From positions 1 through 64,000 of the forward strand of contig NZ_BMTQ01000013.1 in the NCBI RefSeq assembly GCF_014649755.1: a DNA stretch of 64,000 bases. The letters run 5' to 3'. Below are positions 50,476-58,894 of the stretch, in pieces (positions within the stretch are counted from its first letter, which is position 1; each line of letters begins with the position of its first letter). The translations under genes and the position numbers were made by a program. The stretch comes from Streptomyces litmocidini. GTDB lineage: Bacteria; Actinomycetota; Actinomycetes; Streptomycetales; Streptomycetaceae. Below the pieces are notes generated by a model, which saw only the letters and a program-made list of their open reading frames with translations, was not told where the DNA came from and searched no databases.

Positions 50476-51120
50476 ATGGACGTACTGACAGACAACTTCT
50501 CGCTCTACGGCAAGGGTTTCCTCGGCACCGTCGAACTCACCGTCTACTCCTCGGCGCTCGCCCTCGTCCTGGGCTTCGTCATGGCCTCCTTCCGGGTCGC
50601 ACCGGTGGGCTCCTTCCGGGTCTTCGGCACGGTCTGGGTCACCGTCCTGCGCAACACCCCGCTGACCCTTCTCTTCTTCGCGGTCATGCTGGGCCTGCCC
50701 CGCTTCGGACTCGTGCTGCCCTTCGAGCTGTTCGCGGTCCTCGCCCTCGGCTGCTACACCTCCGCCTTCATCTGCGAGGTGCTGCGCTCCGGCATCAACA
50801 CCGTGCCGCGCGGCCAGGGCGAGGCCGCCCGCAGCCTGGGCATGACCTTCTCCCAGACCCTCTCCACGGTCGTCCTGCCGCAGGCCTTCCGCACCGTCAT
50901 CCCGCCCGTCGGCTCCACCCTGATCGCCCTCGCCAAGAACTCGGCGATCGCCGGGGCGTTCAGCGTCACCGAACTCCTCGGCACCTACAAGCCCCTCAGC
51001 GAACTCGGCTACGACATCGTCTGGACCTTCGTCTGGATCGCCGTCGGATACCTGATCATCACCCTCACCATCAGCGCCCTCTTCCACCTCATGGAGAAGC
51101 GCTGGGGAGTCGCCCGATGA
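50476..51120 (+). CDS. gluC: amino acid ABC transporter permease (GluC-like)
   Basis: 214 residues, ATG after CCGGAGGAGCC. HisM/GlnP family with about five membrane helices; the EAA loop is EVLRSGINTVPRGQGEAARS then LGMTFSQTLSTVVLPQAFR. The stop overlaps the next gene. Confidence 0.93.
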   Translation: MDVLTDNFSLYGKGFLGTVELTVYSSALALVLGFVMASFRVAPVGSFRVFGTVWVTVLRNTPLTLLFFAVMLGLPRFGLVLPFELFAVLALGCYTSAFICEVLRSGINTVPRGQGEAARSLGMTFSQTLSTVVLPQAFRTVIPPVGSTLIALAKNSAIAGAFSVTELLGTYKPLSELGYDIVWTFVWIAVGYLIITLTISALFHLMEKRWGVAR

Positions 51121-51974
51121 CCGAGTCCACCGCCCTCTACGACATCCCCGGACCCCACGCCCGGCAGCGCCACCTCCTCTACGGACTCGCGTCCACCGCG
51201 GTCCTCCTCGCCCTGGCCGGCTGGGTCCTGTACCTCCTCTTCGACACCGAGCAGTTCACCTCCGCCAAATGGACGCCCTTCGCGTACGAGGGCATCCAGG
51301 AGCTGCTGCTCAGGGGCCTCGGCAACACCCTCAAGGCCTTCGCCTGCGCCTCGGTCCTCTCGCTCGCCCTCGGCGCGGTCCTCGCCACCGGGCGCCTCTC
51401 CGAGCACCGGGTGCCGCGCTGGATCTCGACCCTGCTCGTCGAGTTCTTCCGCGCCATGCCCGTCCTCGTGATGATCTTCTTCATCTTCGTGGCGCTCAAG
51501 GTGCAGCCGCTGCCCGCGCTCGTCGCCGGCCTGGCCCTCTACAACGGCTCCGTGCTCGCCGAGGTCTTCCGCACCGGCGTCCACGCCGTCGCACGCGGCC
51601 AGGGCGAGGCCGCGTACGCGCTCGGCATGCGCAAGGCCCAGGTGATGACGTACGTCCTGGTGCCCCAGGCCGTGCGCGCCATGCTCCCGGCCATCATCAG
51701 CCAACTCGTGGTCGCCCTCAAGGACACCTCGCTCGGCTTCCTCATCACCTACGAGGAGTTCCTGCACGCGGGCAAGCTGATCGCGTCCAACCTCGACTAC
51801 GACCTGCCGTTCATCCCCGTCGTCCTGGTCGTCTCACCGGTCTACATCGGGATGTGCATGCTGCTCTCCTGGTTCGCCACCTGGGTGGCCCGCAGGGAGC
51901 GGCACAGCCCGAAGACGAAGGCCGTGGACGTCGCCCCGGCCGAACCACGGACGCTGCTGCCGGGACAGCAGTAG
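51117..51974 (+). CDS. gluD: amino acid ABC transporter permease (GluD-like)
   Basis: 285 residues, ATG coupled by ATGA. About five to six helices; EAA loop EVFRTGVHAVARGQGEAAYA then LGMRKAQVMTYVLVPQAVR. It has a longer N-terminus (about 60 residues with one extra helix) than GluC and a hydrophilic C-terminal tail. Together they form the heterodimeric channel. Confidence 0.93.
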   Translation: MTESTALYDIPGPHARQRHLLYGLASTAVLLALAGWVLYLLFDTEQFTSAKWTPFAYEGIQELLLRGLGNTLKAFACASVLSLALGAVLATGRLSEHRVPRWISTLLVEFFRAMPVLVMIFFIFVALKVQPLPALVAGLALYNGSVLAEVFRTGVHAVARGQGEAAYALGMRKAQVMTYVLVPQAVRAMLPAIISQLVVALKDTSLGFLITYEEFLHAGKLIASNLDYDLPFIPVVLVVSPVYIGMCMLLSWFATWVARRERHSPKTKAVDVAPAEPRTLLPGQQ

Positions 51975-52003
51975 CGGGGAAGGGGGACAAGACCCCTCCC
52001 GGG
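51975..52003. terminator. possible bidirectional terminator
   Basis: An imperfect stem with AGGGG pairing to CCCCT and adjacent G/C tracts lies between the convergent gluD and hydrolase genes. Confidence 0.3.
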
Positions 52004-52031
52004 GCCGCACCCGCCCGGCAGCAGCCGGTGA

Positions 52032-53579
52032 TCACTCCGCCCGCAGCGGGACCGACACGTACGACGGGTCGGCCGTGGGGGAGGAGAAGGTCAGCTGCGC
52101 GCCGGTCGGGTTGTGCTCGATGTAGAGCGGGTCGACGGTGTCGACGACCAGGGCGAGCCGGTGCCCGGCCGGGACGTCGTACGCCGTGGAGAACAGGTCC
52201 AGGTCGACGGCGAACGCCTTCCCCGGGACCTTGCCGTGGAAGGTGTACGGGGCGTTGCTGATCAGCTTGCCGACGCCCAGCGGGCCGACGTCGTAGAGGT
52301 ACGCGACGAAGGTGCCGCTCTCCGCGGTCGGGGTGACCGTGGTGTGCAGGCGCGCCGTGCCGCGCACCCGCTGCGGGGTCTCGTACCGCTCCGACTGCCA
52401 GACGCCCGCGAAGGCGCGGGGGAGCAGCGGGATCGAGGCGGTGGGCGGAGCCTGGAAGAACTGGTCCAGGAGGTTGGACAGCATCACGATGCCGCCGTTG
52501 GCTCCCGAGTCGACGTTCGCCCAGACGTGCTCGGAGCCTTCGAGCGCGATCGTGCGCCGCCGGGCGTCGACCGACTTCCAGTCGGGGTAGCCCTCGTAGG
52601 GCGCGTCGGAGCGGGGCTTGAGCCGGACGGGCTGCTCGCGGTCGACGCCGTTGTCCGCGCCCTTGAGGTAGTGGTCGAACCAGCGGTGGGCGCTGGTCCA
52701 GGTGTCGTTGGGCAGGCCGAGGAGGCCGGTGGCCTCGGCGGTGGCGTGGTCGCCCGGACGGAACTCCAGCCGCTTGGGGCCGGTGAGCTTCTCGTAGAAG
52801 CTCGCGTACTGGTTGGGCGGGAAGATGGTGTCGCCCCAGGCGTTGCCGAGCATGACCGCGGTGCCGTTGGCGTTGATCCGGTCGATCTGCTCGACGGCGG
52901 AGCGCTTGCGGCCCCAGGCGATCATGTCCTCCTCCTTGGTCAGGTCGGAGGAGAGGAAGTCGCCCAGGATCTGCTGGAGTTCGGGTCCCGGCCGTCCGGT
53001 GAGGTAGCCGGCGCCGCCGAGCAGGGCGGCGGCCTGGAGGTGCTGGGTGCGGCCGCTGTAGATGGACTCGATGAGGTCGGCCCAGCCGCTGAGCGCCGCG
53101 ACGGCCTTGATCCGCGGGTCGTGCGCGGCGGCGAGCAGGCTGATCCCCGCGCCGTACGAGACCCCCGCCATGCCGACGCGGTCCGGGTCGGCCGGGGTGT
53201 TCGCGAGGGCCCAGTCGATCACCTTGGAGGCGTCGGCGACGTCCTCGGGGCCGGCGGTCTCGATCTCGCCGCCGGACTGCCAGAAGCCGCGCGAGTTGTA
53301 ACTCACCACGACGTAGCCGGAGTCGGCGAGCTCCTGGGCCTGGGCGAGGTACTCGACCTGGGGCACGGCCCAGCTGGTGGGCAGCACGATCACGGGGTGG
53401 CGGCCGGCGGCGTCGGCTCCGGCGGGGGTGACGACGTTCGCCTTGAGGACGGTGCCGCCGTCCCCCGCGATGTCGACGAAACGGATCGAGGTGTCGGCGG
53501 CCCGGGCTGTCGGGGCGAGCCCGAGGGCGGTCCCGGCCACGAGGGCGGCCGAGACGGCGAGGACCAGGGATGTGCGCAC
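52032..53579 (-). CDS. secreted S15/CocE-type alpha/beta hydrolase
   Basis: 515 residues from GTG 53579 with GAGGAG 6 bp upstream; an ATG 7 codons earlier covers that site. A signal peptide ends near AARAA (residue 27-28). The N-terminal hydrolase domain has HPVIVLPTSWAVPQ, nucleophile GVSYGAG near 138 and catalytic Asp/His regions (GNAWGD, PGDHAT). The C-terminal 200 residues are the jelly-roll domain of X-Pro dipeptidyl-peptidase/CocE proteins (GTFVAYLYDVGPLG, YDVPAGHRLALVVDTVDPLY). It should act outside the cell as a peptidase or esterase; substrate unknown. Confidence 0.88.
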   Translation of the reverse strand: MRTSLVLAVSAALVAGTALGLAPTARAADTSIRFVDIAGDGGTVLKANVVTPAGADAAGRHPVIVLPTSWAVPQVEYLAQAQELADSGYVVVSYNSRGFWQSGGEIETAGPEDVADASKVIDWALANTPADPDRVGMAGVSYGAGISLLAAAHDPRIKAVAALSGWADLIESIYSGRTQHLQAAALLGGAGYLTGRPGPELQQILGDFLSSDLTKEEDMIAWGRKRSAVEQIDRINANGTAVMLGNAWGDTIFPPNQYASFYEKLTGPKRLEFRPGDHATAEATGLLGLPNDTWTSAHRWFDHYLKGADNGVDREQPVRLKPRSDAPYEGYPDWKSVDARRRTIALEGSEHVWANVDSGANGGIVMLSNLLDQFFQAPPTASIPLLPRAFAGVWQSERYETPQRVRGTARLHTTVTPTAESGTFVAYLYDVGPLGVGKLISNAPYTFHGKVPGKAFAVDLDLFSTAYDVPAGHRLALVVDTVDPLYIEHNPTGAQLTFSSPTADPSYVSVPLRAE

Positions 53580-53621
53580 GGGGCACTCCTCACGGGGCAC
53601 TGTGGGGGCAGTGAAAGTGAC

Positions 53622-53684
53622 CCGACGGTAACCGGAGCGACTTACCCGTGGTAACTGGTCGGTAAGTTACGTGCGGGTAACGAT
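53622..53684. promoter_or_regulatory. cluster of GTTACC/CTTACC half-sites
   Basis: Upstream of the secreted hydrolase five GGTAA/TTACC elements lie within 60 bp, including the inverted pair ACTTACC (53640-53646) and GGTAAGT (53661-53667), and GGTAAC at 53627, 53650 and 53676. This regular array is a likely operator. The rest of the gap up to 53918 is covered by the remnant below. Confidence 0.5.
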
Positions 53685-53868
53685 TGGCCGGAGAGCGTCG
53701 GCCCCGGCGAAGCCGGCGTGCGCCTCCCCGTACCGCTCGACGGCGAGGAGGAACACGGACCGGTCGGTGAGGGCGCGGGCGGGCGCGCCGGGGTCGGCGG
53801 CCGGGCGCCGGACGAGGTCCACGCCCTCGTCGAAGGCCCTCGAACCGTGCGCTCCGGCCTACGGAGAA
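53667..53868 (-). pseudogene. possible gene remnant (minus strand)
   Basis: A minus-strand frame reads AFDEGVDLVRRPAADPGA, then ALTDRSVFLLAVERYGEAHA and ends GADALRPIVTRT at the TAA near 53667. Codon third positions are G/C as in real genes, but a TAG closes the frame upstream near 53866 and no start with a ribosome site exists. It may be the C-terminal piece of a lost gene. I cannot name a family. Confidence 0.3.
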
Positions 53869-53918
53869 CGGCTCTGGCCTGTCATGATGGTGACGTCTTC
53901 ACCCCGAGGGGAGGGCCG

Positions 53919-55175
53919 GTGGGGAACACGGACGACACGCCCGACGTCTTCGACCCGCGGATCTACGCCGCGGGCATCCCGCACGACCGCTTCCGCGTCC
54001 TGCGCGACCGGGCCCCCGTCGCCCGCCAGGAGGAGCCGGAGCTCCTCGGCTGGCCCGCCGGGCCCGGGTTCTGGGCCGTCACCCGGCACGCCGACGTCGT
54101 CCGGGTGCTCAAGGACTCGGGGACGTACTCCTCGTACCTCGGCGCCACCCAGATCCGCGATCCCGACCCCGCGGACCTGCCCTTCATCCGGCGCATGATG
54201 CTCAACCAGGATCCGCCGGGACACGGCCGGTCGAGGCGGCTGGTCAGCCGGGCCTTCACTCCGGGGCGGATCGAGCGCTTCGCCGCGACCGCCCGCGAGC
54301 GGGCCCGCGAGCTGCTCGGCGCCGCGTTCGCGGACGGCGGCGAGGTGGACCTCGTCCGGGCCGTCACCGACGACTACGCGCTGCTCAACCTCACGGACCT
54401 GCTCGGAGTGCCCGCGAGCGACCGGGGACTGCTGCACGCCTGGACCGAGCGGGTCATCGCCTACCAGGACCCCGACGAGCCACCGGTCCTCGACGCGGAG
54501 GGGCGACCGGTCAACCCCCGCTCGCCCGCCATGCTCGCCGAGATGTTCGACTACGCCCAGGAGCTCGCCGCGCACAAGCGCGCGCACCCGGCCGACGACG
54601 TCATGAGCGTGCTCGCCGCCTCCGAACTCGCGGACGCCGAACTGGAGATGTTCTTCTTCCTGCTGACCGTCGCCGGGAACGACACCGTCCGCAGCGCGGC
54701 CCCCGGCGGGATCCTCGCCCTCGCCGAGCACCCCGGCGAACAGCGGAGACTGTGGGGCGGCGAGGTCGCCGTGGACACGGCCGTGGACGAACTCCTCCGC
54801 GTGCACCCGCCCGTGCTCTCCTTCCGGCGCACCGCCGCCCGCGACACCGAACTCGCCGGGCGGAAGATCCGGGAGGGCGACAAGGTCGTCGTCTTCCACG
54901 CCTCCGCCAACCACGACGAGCGCGTCTTCACCGACCCGCACCGCCTCGACCTCGGCCGGACCCCGAACCCGCACGTCTCCTTCGGCGACGGCCCGCACGT
55001 CTGCCTCGGCGCCCACTTCGCCCGGCTCCAGCTCCGGGTGTTCTACGAGGAGGTGCGCGCGGCCTGCGGCGGCCTCGCCCTCGCGGGGCCGCCCCGGCAC
55101 CTCGTCTCCAACTTCGTCAACGGCGTCAAGTCGCTGCCGGTTCGACCGCTGGGGCCCTCCGCGCCGCGCCCGTGA
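53919..55175 (+). CDS. cytochrome P450 (CYP124/125/142-like)
   Basis: 418 residues from GTG 53919, after GAGGGGAGGG. P450 landmarks: I-helix FFLLTVAGNDTVRSA near 245, K-helix VDELLRVHPP with ExxR, VLSFRRTA, and heme loop FGDGPHVCLGAHFARLQ with the Cys ligand near 365. NDPxxH-type block: MLNQDPPGHGRSRRLVSRAF near 95. These fit the bacterial sterol/fatty-acid-type class. No ferredoxin gene is adjacent. The last 50 bp overlap the convergent gene. Confidence 0.93.
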   Translation: MGNTDDTPDVFDPRIYAAGIPHDRFRVLRDRAPVARQEEPELLGWPAGPGFWAVTRHADVVRVLKDSGTYSSYLGATQIRDPDPADLPFIRRMMLNQDPPGHGRSRRLVSRAFTPGRIERFAATARERARELLGAAFADGGEVDLVRAVTDDYALLNLTDLLGVPASDRGLLHAWTERVIAYQDPDEPPVLDAEGRPVNPRSPAMLAEMFDYAQELAAHKRAHPADDVMSVLAASELADAELEMFFFLLTVAGNDTVRSAAPGGILALAEHPGEQRRLWGGEVAVDTAVDELLRVHPPVLSFRRTAARDTELAGRKIREGDKVVVFHASANHDERVFTDPHRLDLGRTPNPHVSFGDGPHVCLGAHFARLQLRVFYEEVRAACGGLALAGPPRHLVSNFVNGVKSLPVRPLGPSAPRP

Positions 55176-55857
55176 CGTCGGCCACCAGCTCCACCACGTC
55201 GGGGCCGTACGCCTGCGAATTGACCACCTTCAGGAGGAGCACGAAGGAGCCGTCGCGGTGGCGGCGCGCCAGCGACTCGTGGTGACGGGCGAGGTAGCGG
55301 GTCGCCGCCTGGTTGGTGATGGCCGTCTGTCCGCAGAAGAGGAAGACCGGACGGCAGTCCTCGCCCGCCATGAGACGGGCCAGGATCACGTACTCCTCGA
55401 CCCCCGAGTTCATCCGGTGGCGCTCCGGGCCGATCAGGAACGAACCCTGATCCGGCCCCCGCTCCACGTCCGTGTTCACCGTGAGCCCGGGCAGCAGGGT
55501 CGCCAGATGAGCGGCCATGCGCCGATTGGAGTAGGGCCCGCCCACGCAGAACTCCGTGCGGTCGCCGAAGCCCTGGTGCGCCTGGTCGTGCTGCAATATG
55601 CGCGCGTGCGCCCCGCAGTCCTTGATGAGCGCGCAGAGTTCGAGGAGCGCGAACACGTCGTAGCGGTGCACGGCGGTGGTGCCGCCCGCCTCCTTGTTCA
55701 CCACGAGCAGGCACTCGGAGCTCCGCGGGAGACCGAAGAACGCCTGCTTGCGGCGGAGCCTGCGCCGCCATTGGTACGTGCGGCCCAGCCACCCGAAGGC
55801 GGCGCTGACCCCGGTCGCCAGGACCCCGAGCACGATGTTGCGGACGTCGTCGTTCAT
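55126..55857 (-). CDS. membrane-anchored protein of unknown function
   Basis: 243 residues from ATG 55857. One N-terminal helix (residues 6-28, RNIVLGVLATGVSAAFGWLG) then basic WRRRLRRKQ and a soluble domain of about 200 residues. Conserved-looking motifs in it are SECLLVVNKEAGGTTAVHRY, CVGGPYSNRRMAAHL, VEEYVILARLMAG, and VFLFCGQTAITNQAA. The order (Rossmann-like beta strands followed by GGP-x-SN and CGxTAxTNQAA) suggests a nucleotide- or ligand-sensing alpha/beta domain facing the cytoplasm. I do not recognise the family. Confidence 0.72.
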   Translation of the reverse strand: MNDDVRNIVLGVLATGVSAAFGWLGRTYQWRRRLRRKQAFFGLPRSSECLLVVNKEAGGTTAVHRYDVFALLELCALIKDCGAHARILQHDQAHQGFGDRTEFCVGGPYSNRRMAAHLATLLPGLTVNTDVERGPDQGSFLIGPERHRMNSGVEEYVILARLMAGEDCRPVFLFCGQTAITNQAATRYLARHHESLARRHRDGSFVLLLKVVNSQAYGPDVVELVADVTGAARRAPAVEPAAT

Positions 55858-55926
55858 GGGCGCGCATGCTAGCGGCGATCCGGCCTCCAGTTCGAGGCGG
55901 TCCTGACGGAAGGCGGCGCGGGAAGT

Positions 55927-55932
55927 TACGCT
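55927..55932 (+). promoter_or_regulatory. -10 box upstream of ggt
   Basis: TACGCT lies 29 bp before the ATG. The gene also has a ribosome site (GGAGGTAGGA), so this message has a short leader. Confidence 0.4.
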
Positions 55933-55961
55933 GCGCGGACGGTCGTTGACTGGAGGTAGGA

Positions 55962-57767
55962 ATGCGTCGATCCGCCGCTGGCAAGGTATCCCTTCTCGCC
56001 GTCGCGGCGACGGTGCTCTCGATGGGCGCCGCCGCGCCCCCGAAGACGCCGCCCGTCGTGGACCCACCCGTCAAGGAACCCGTCGCCGTCGGCTACGGCG
56101 GCGCCGTAGCCAGTGTCGACGCCGACGCCTCGGCCGCCGGCATCGAGGTGCTCCGCAAGGGCGGCAACGCGGTCGACGCGGCCGTCGCCGTCGCGGCCGC
56201 CCTCGGCGTCACGGAGCCCTACTCGGCCGGCATCGGGGGCGGCGGCTACTTCGTGTACTACGACGCGAAGAGCCGTACGGTACGGACCGTCGACGGGCGC
56301 GAGACCGCGCCCCGGACCGCCGGACCCGACCTCTTCACGGAGAACGGCAAGCCCATCCCCTTCGAGGAGGGCCAGACCAGCGGCCTCGGCGTCGGCACCC
56401 CCGGCACCCCCGCCACCTGGAGGACCGCCCTCGACGCCTGGGGCAGCAAGCGGCTCGACACCCTGCTCGAACCGGCCGAGCGGCTCGCCCGCGAGGGCTT
56501 CACCGTCGACCCCACCTTCCGCGCCCAGACCGCGGCCAACGAGGCCCGGTTCCGCGACTTCCCGGCCACCTCCGCGCTCTTCCTGCCCGGCGGGCAGCTG
56601 CCCGTGGTCGGCTCCGTCTTCAAGAACCCCGACCTGGCCCGCACGTACGAGAAGCTCGGCCGCGAAGGCGTCGGCGCCCTCTACCGGGGCCCCCTCGCCC
56701 GGGACATCGTGAACACCGTCCGCACGCCCCCGGTCCGCGAGGGCGCCACCCGGACCGTCCGCGCCGGCGACCTGACGGAGGCCGACCTCGCCGCGTACCG
56801 CACCGAGTCCCGCAGGCCCACGAAGGTCTCGTACCGCGGGCTCGACGTCTACGGCATGGCCCCGTCCTCCTCCGGCGGCACGAGCGTCGGCGAGGCGCTC
56901 AACATCCTGGAGGGCACCGACCTCTCGACGGCCTCCCGGGCCCAGTACCTGCACCGCTTCATCGAGGCCAGCCGCATCGCCTTCGCCGACCGGGGCCGCT
57001 GGGTCGGCGACCCGGCCTTCGAGTCCGTGCCGACCCGCGGCCTGCTCTCCCAGCGGTTCGCCGACTCACGGGCCTGCCTGATCCGCGACGACGCCGCCCT
57101 CACCAGCCCGCTCGCCCCCGGCGACCCGGGCGACCCGGTGCCGTGCGCGAGCGGCGGAACCGCCGCCCCGACCACGTACGAGGGCGAGAACACCACCCAT
57201 CTGACGGTGGCGGACAAGTGGGGCAACATCGTCGCCTACACCCTCACCATCGAGTCCACCGGCGGCAGCGGCATCACCGTGCCCGGCCGGGGCTTCCTGC
57301 TCAACAACGAGCTGACCGACTTCTCCTTCGCCCCGGCGAACCCGGCCGTCCACGACCCGAACCTGCCGGGCCCCGGCAAGCGGCCGCGCTCCTCGATCTC
57401 CCCGACCATCGTCCTCGACCGGCACGACCGGCCCGTCCTCGCGCTCGGCTCCCCGGGCGGCGCGACCATCATCACCACGGTCCTCCAGACCCTGACGGGC
57501 GTCCTCGACCGGGGGCTCCCGCTCGTCGACGCGATCGCCGCGCCGCGCGCCAGCCAGCGCAACCAGACCACCACCGAACTCGAACCCGCCCTGTGGAACA
57601 GCCCGTTGAGGGCGGAACTGGAGGCCATCGGGCACGGCTTCCGGCAGAACCCGGAGATCGGCGCGGCGACCGGCGTCCAGCGCCTCCCGGACGGCCGCTG
57701 GGTGGCCGCCGCGGAGACGGTCCGCAGGGGCGGCGGCTCGGCGATGGTCGTGCGGCCGGCGTCGTAG
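55962..57767 (+). CDS. ggt: gamma-glutamyltransferase
   Basis: 601 residues. Signal peptide (about 1-25) predicts export. It transfers the gamma-glutamyl group of glutathione-type peptides. N-terminal VASVDADASAAGIEVLRKGG and NAVDAAVAVAAALGVTEPYS; autoprocessing site with catalytic Thr in YEGENTTHLTVAD near 410, followed by IVAYTLTIESTGGSG, LLNNELTDFSF and SSISPTIVL. Streptomyces lack glutathione and use mycothiol, so the natural substrate may be other gamma-glutamyl compounds. Confidence 0.94.
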   Translation: MRRSAAGKVSLLAVAATVLSMGAAAPPKTPPVVDPPVKEPVAVGYGGAVASVDADASAAGIEVLRKGGNAVDAAVAVAAALGVTEPYSAGIGGGGYFVYYDAKSRTVRTVDGRETAPRTAGPDLFTENGKPIPFEEGQTSGLGVGTPGTPATWRTALDAWGSKRLDTLLEPAERLAREGFTVDPTFRAQTAANEARFRDFPATSALFLPGGQLPVVGSVFKNPDLARTYEKLGREGVGALYRGPLARDIVNTVRTPPVREGATRTVRAGDLTEADLAAYRTESRRPTKVSYRGLDVYGMAPSSSGGTSVGEALNILEGTDLSTASRAQYLHRFIEASRIAFADRGRWVGDPAFESVPTRGLLSQRFADSRACLIRDDAALTSPLAPGDPGDPVPCASGGTAAPTTYEGENTTHLTVADKWGNIVAYTLTIESTGGSGITVPGRGFLLNNELTDFSFAPANPAVHDPNLPGPGKRPRSSISPTIVLDRHDRPVLALGSPGGATIITTVLQTLTGVLDRGLPLVDAIAAPRASQRNQTTTELEPALWNSPLRAELEAIGHGFRQNPEIGAATGVQRLPDGRWVAAAETVRRGGGSAMVVRPAS

Positions 57768-57826
57768 CGGCGGTCGGGAGGCCGGCGTCCCGGCGGCGGC
57801 CGGGCGGGTCCGCGCGTCCCGGCGGG

Positions 57827-58594
57827 CTACAGGGCCGTCAGGACGCGCGGGCCGTCGTCCGTGATCGCCACCGTGTGCTCGGCGTGGGACGCGCGCGAGC
57901 CGTCGGACGTACGGATCGTCCAGCCGTCCCGCGCCGTGTAGTGCTCGTCCGTGCCGCCGCCGATGAGCATCGGCTCGATCGCGAGCACCATCCCGTGGCG
58001 CAGCCTCATGCCGCGGCCCGGGCGCCCCTCGTTGGGGACGCCCGGGTCCTCGTGCATGGCGCGGCCGATGCCGTGGCCGCCGAAGCCGTCCGGGATGCCG
58101 TAGCCCGCGTCCCGGCAGACCCGGCCGATCGCATGGGCGATGTCGCCGATGCGGTTGCCGACGACGGCCGCGGCGATGCCGGCCTCCAGGGCCTCCTCCG
58201 CCGCTGCGACGAGGCGCGTGTCCTCCGGCCGGGCGGCGCCGACCGTGAAGCTGACGGCCGAGTCGCCGGCCCAGCCGCCCAGCGTCGCCCCGCAGTCCAC
58301 GGAGACCAGGTCGCCCGGGGCCAGCCGGGTGTCGTCGGGGATGCCGTGGACGATGGCGTCGTTGACGGAGACGCACACGACCGCGGGGAACGGCACCGGG
58401 GCCCAGTCCGGGCGGTAGCCGAGGAAGGGCGAGCCGGCGCCCGCCTCGGCGAGCACGTCACGCGCGGCCCGGTCCAGCTCGGTGAGCCGCACGCCGGGCG
58501 CCGCCTTCTCCCGTACGGCCGCCAGGGCGCGGGCCACCACCCGCCCCGACTCGCGCATGGCCGCCAGGGATTCGTTCGTCTTGATCTCCACCAT
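57827..58594 (-). CDS. map: methionine aminopeptidase, type I
   Basis: 255 residues from ATG 58594 (MVEIKTNES); the TTG two codons earlier is less likely. It removes N-terminal Met from new proteins. Di-metal ligands are in place: His in VNDAIVHGIPDD, Asp in VSVDCGATLGGWAGDSAVSF, His in GGHGIGRAMHEDP, Glu in LAIEPMLIG and Glu in RASHAEHTVAI. It lacks the N-terminal zinc finger. It is probably a second map gene, since it is not with ribosomal genes. It shares a 34-bp region with a divergent XRE regulator. Confidence 0.93.
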   Translation of the reverse strand: MVEIKTNESLAAMRESGRVVARALAAVREKAAPGVRLTELDRAARDVLAEAGAGSPFLGYRPDWAPVPFPAVVCVSVNDAIVHGIPDDTRLAPGDLVSVDCGATLGGWAGDSAVSFTVGAARPEDTRLVAAAEEALEAGIAAAVVGNRIGDIAHAIGRVCRDAGYGIPDGFGGHGIGRAMHEDPGVPNEGRPGRGMRLRHGMVLAIEPMLIGGGTDEHYTARDGWTIRTSDGSRASHAEHTVAITDDGPRVLTAL

Positions 58595-58602
58595 GGCCAA
58601 TT

Positions 58603-58621
58603 ACTATACCGGTATTAGAAT
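58603..58621. promoter_or_regulatory. divergent leaderless promoters around ATACCGGTAT
   Basis: The 34 bp between map and the XRE gene hold, on the minus strand, TATAGT (58608-58603) 8 bp before the map ATG, and on the plus strand, TAGAAT (58616-58621) 7 bp before the regulator ATG. Between them is the palindrome ATACCGGTAT (58606-58615). Binding there would block both promoters. Confidence 0.6.
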
Positions 58622-58628
58622 GGTCGGC

Positions 58629-58880
58629 ATGGTGCGCACCCCCCTGACCCCCGAAGAGCGCGAGCGCGGCGAGCGCCTGGGCCTGCTCCTGCGCGAGGCG
58701 CGCGGCGAGCGGTCCATGGTGGAGATCGCCGCGGCCGCCGGCCTCTCCGCCGAGACCCTCCGCAAGATCGAGACCGGCCGTGCCCCGACCCCGGCCTTCT
58801 TCACCGTCGCGGCGCTGGCCGGGGTCCTCGGCCTCTCCATGGACGAGCTGGTGGTGCACTGCACCCCGACTCCCGTCTGA
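58629..58880 (+). CDS. XRE-family helix-turn-helix regulator
   Basis: 83 residues from ATG 58629 (an ATG three codons earlier is possible). HTH: RLGLLLREARGERSMVEIAA, then AGLSAETLRKIETGRAPTPA and a C-terminal helix LGLSMDELV. It has no effector domain. The palindrome in its own promoter suggests it controls itself and map. Confidence 0.88.
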   Translation: MVRTPLTPEERERGERLGLLLREARGERSMVEIAAAAGLSAETLRKIETGRAPTPAFFTVAALAGVLGLSMDELVVHCTPTPV

Positions 58881-58894
58881 CGCGTCCTCCCGGG

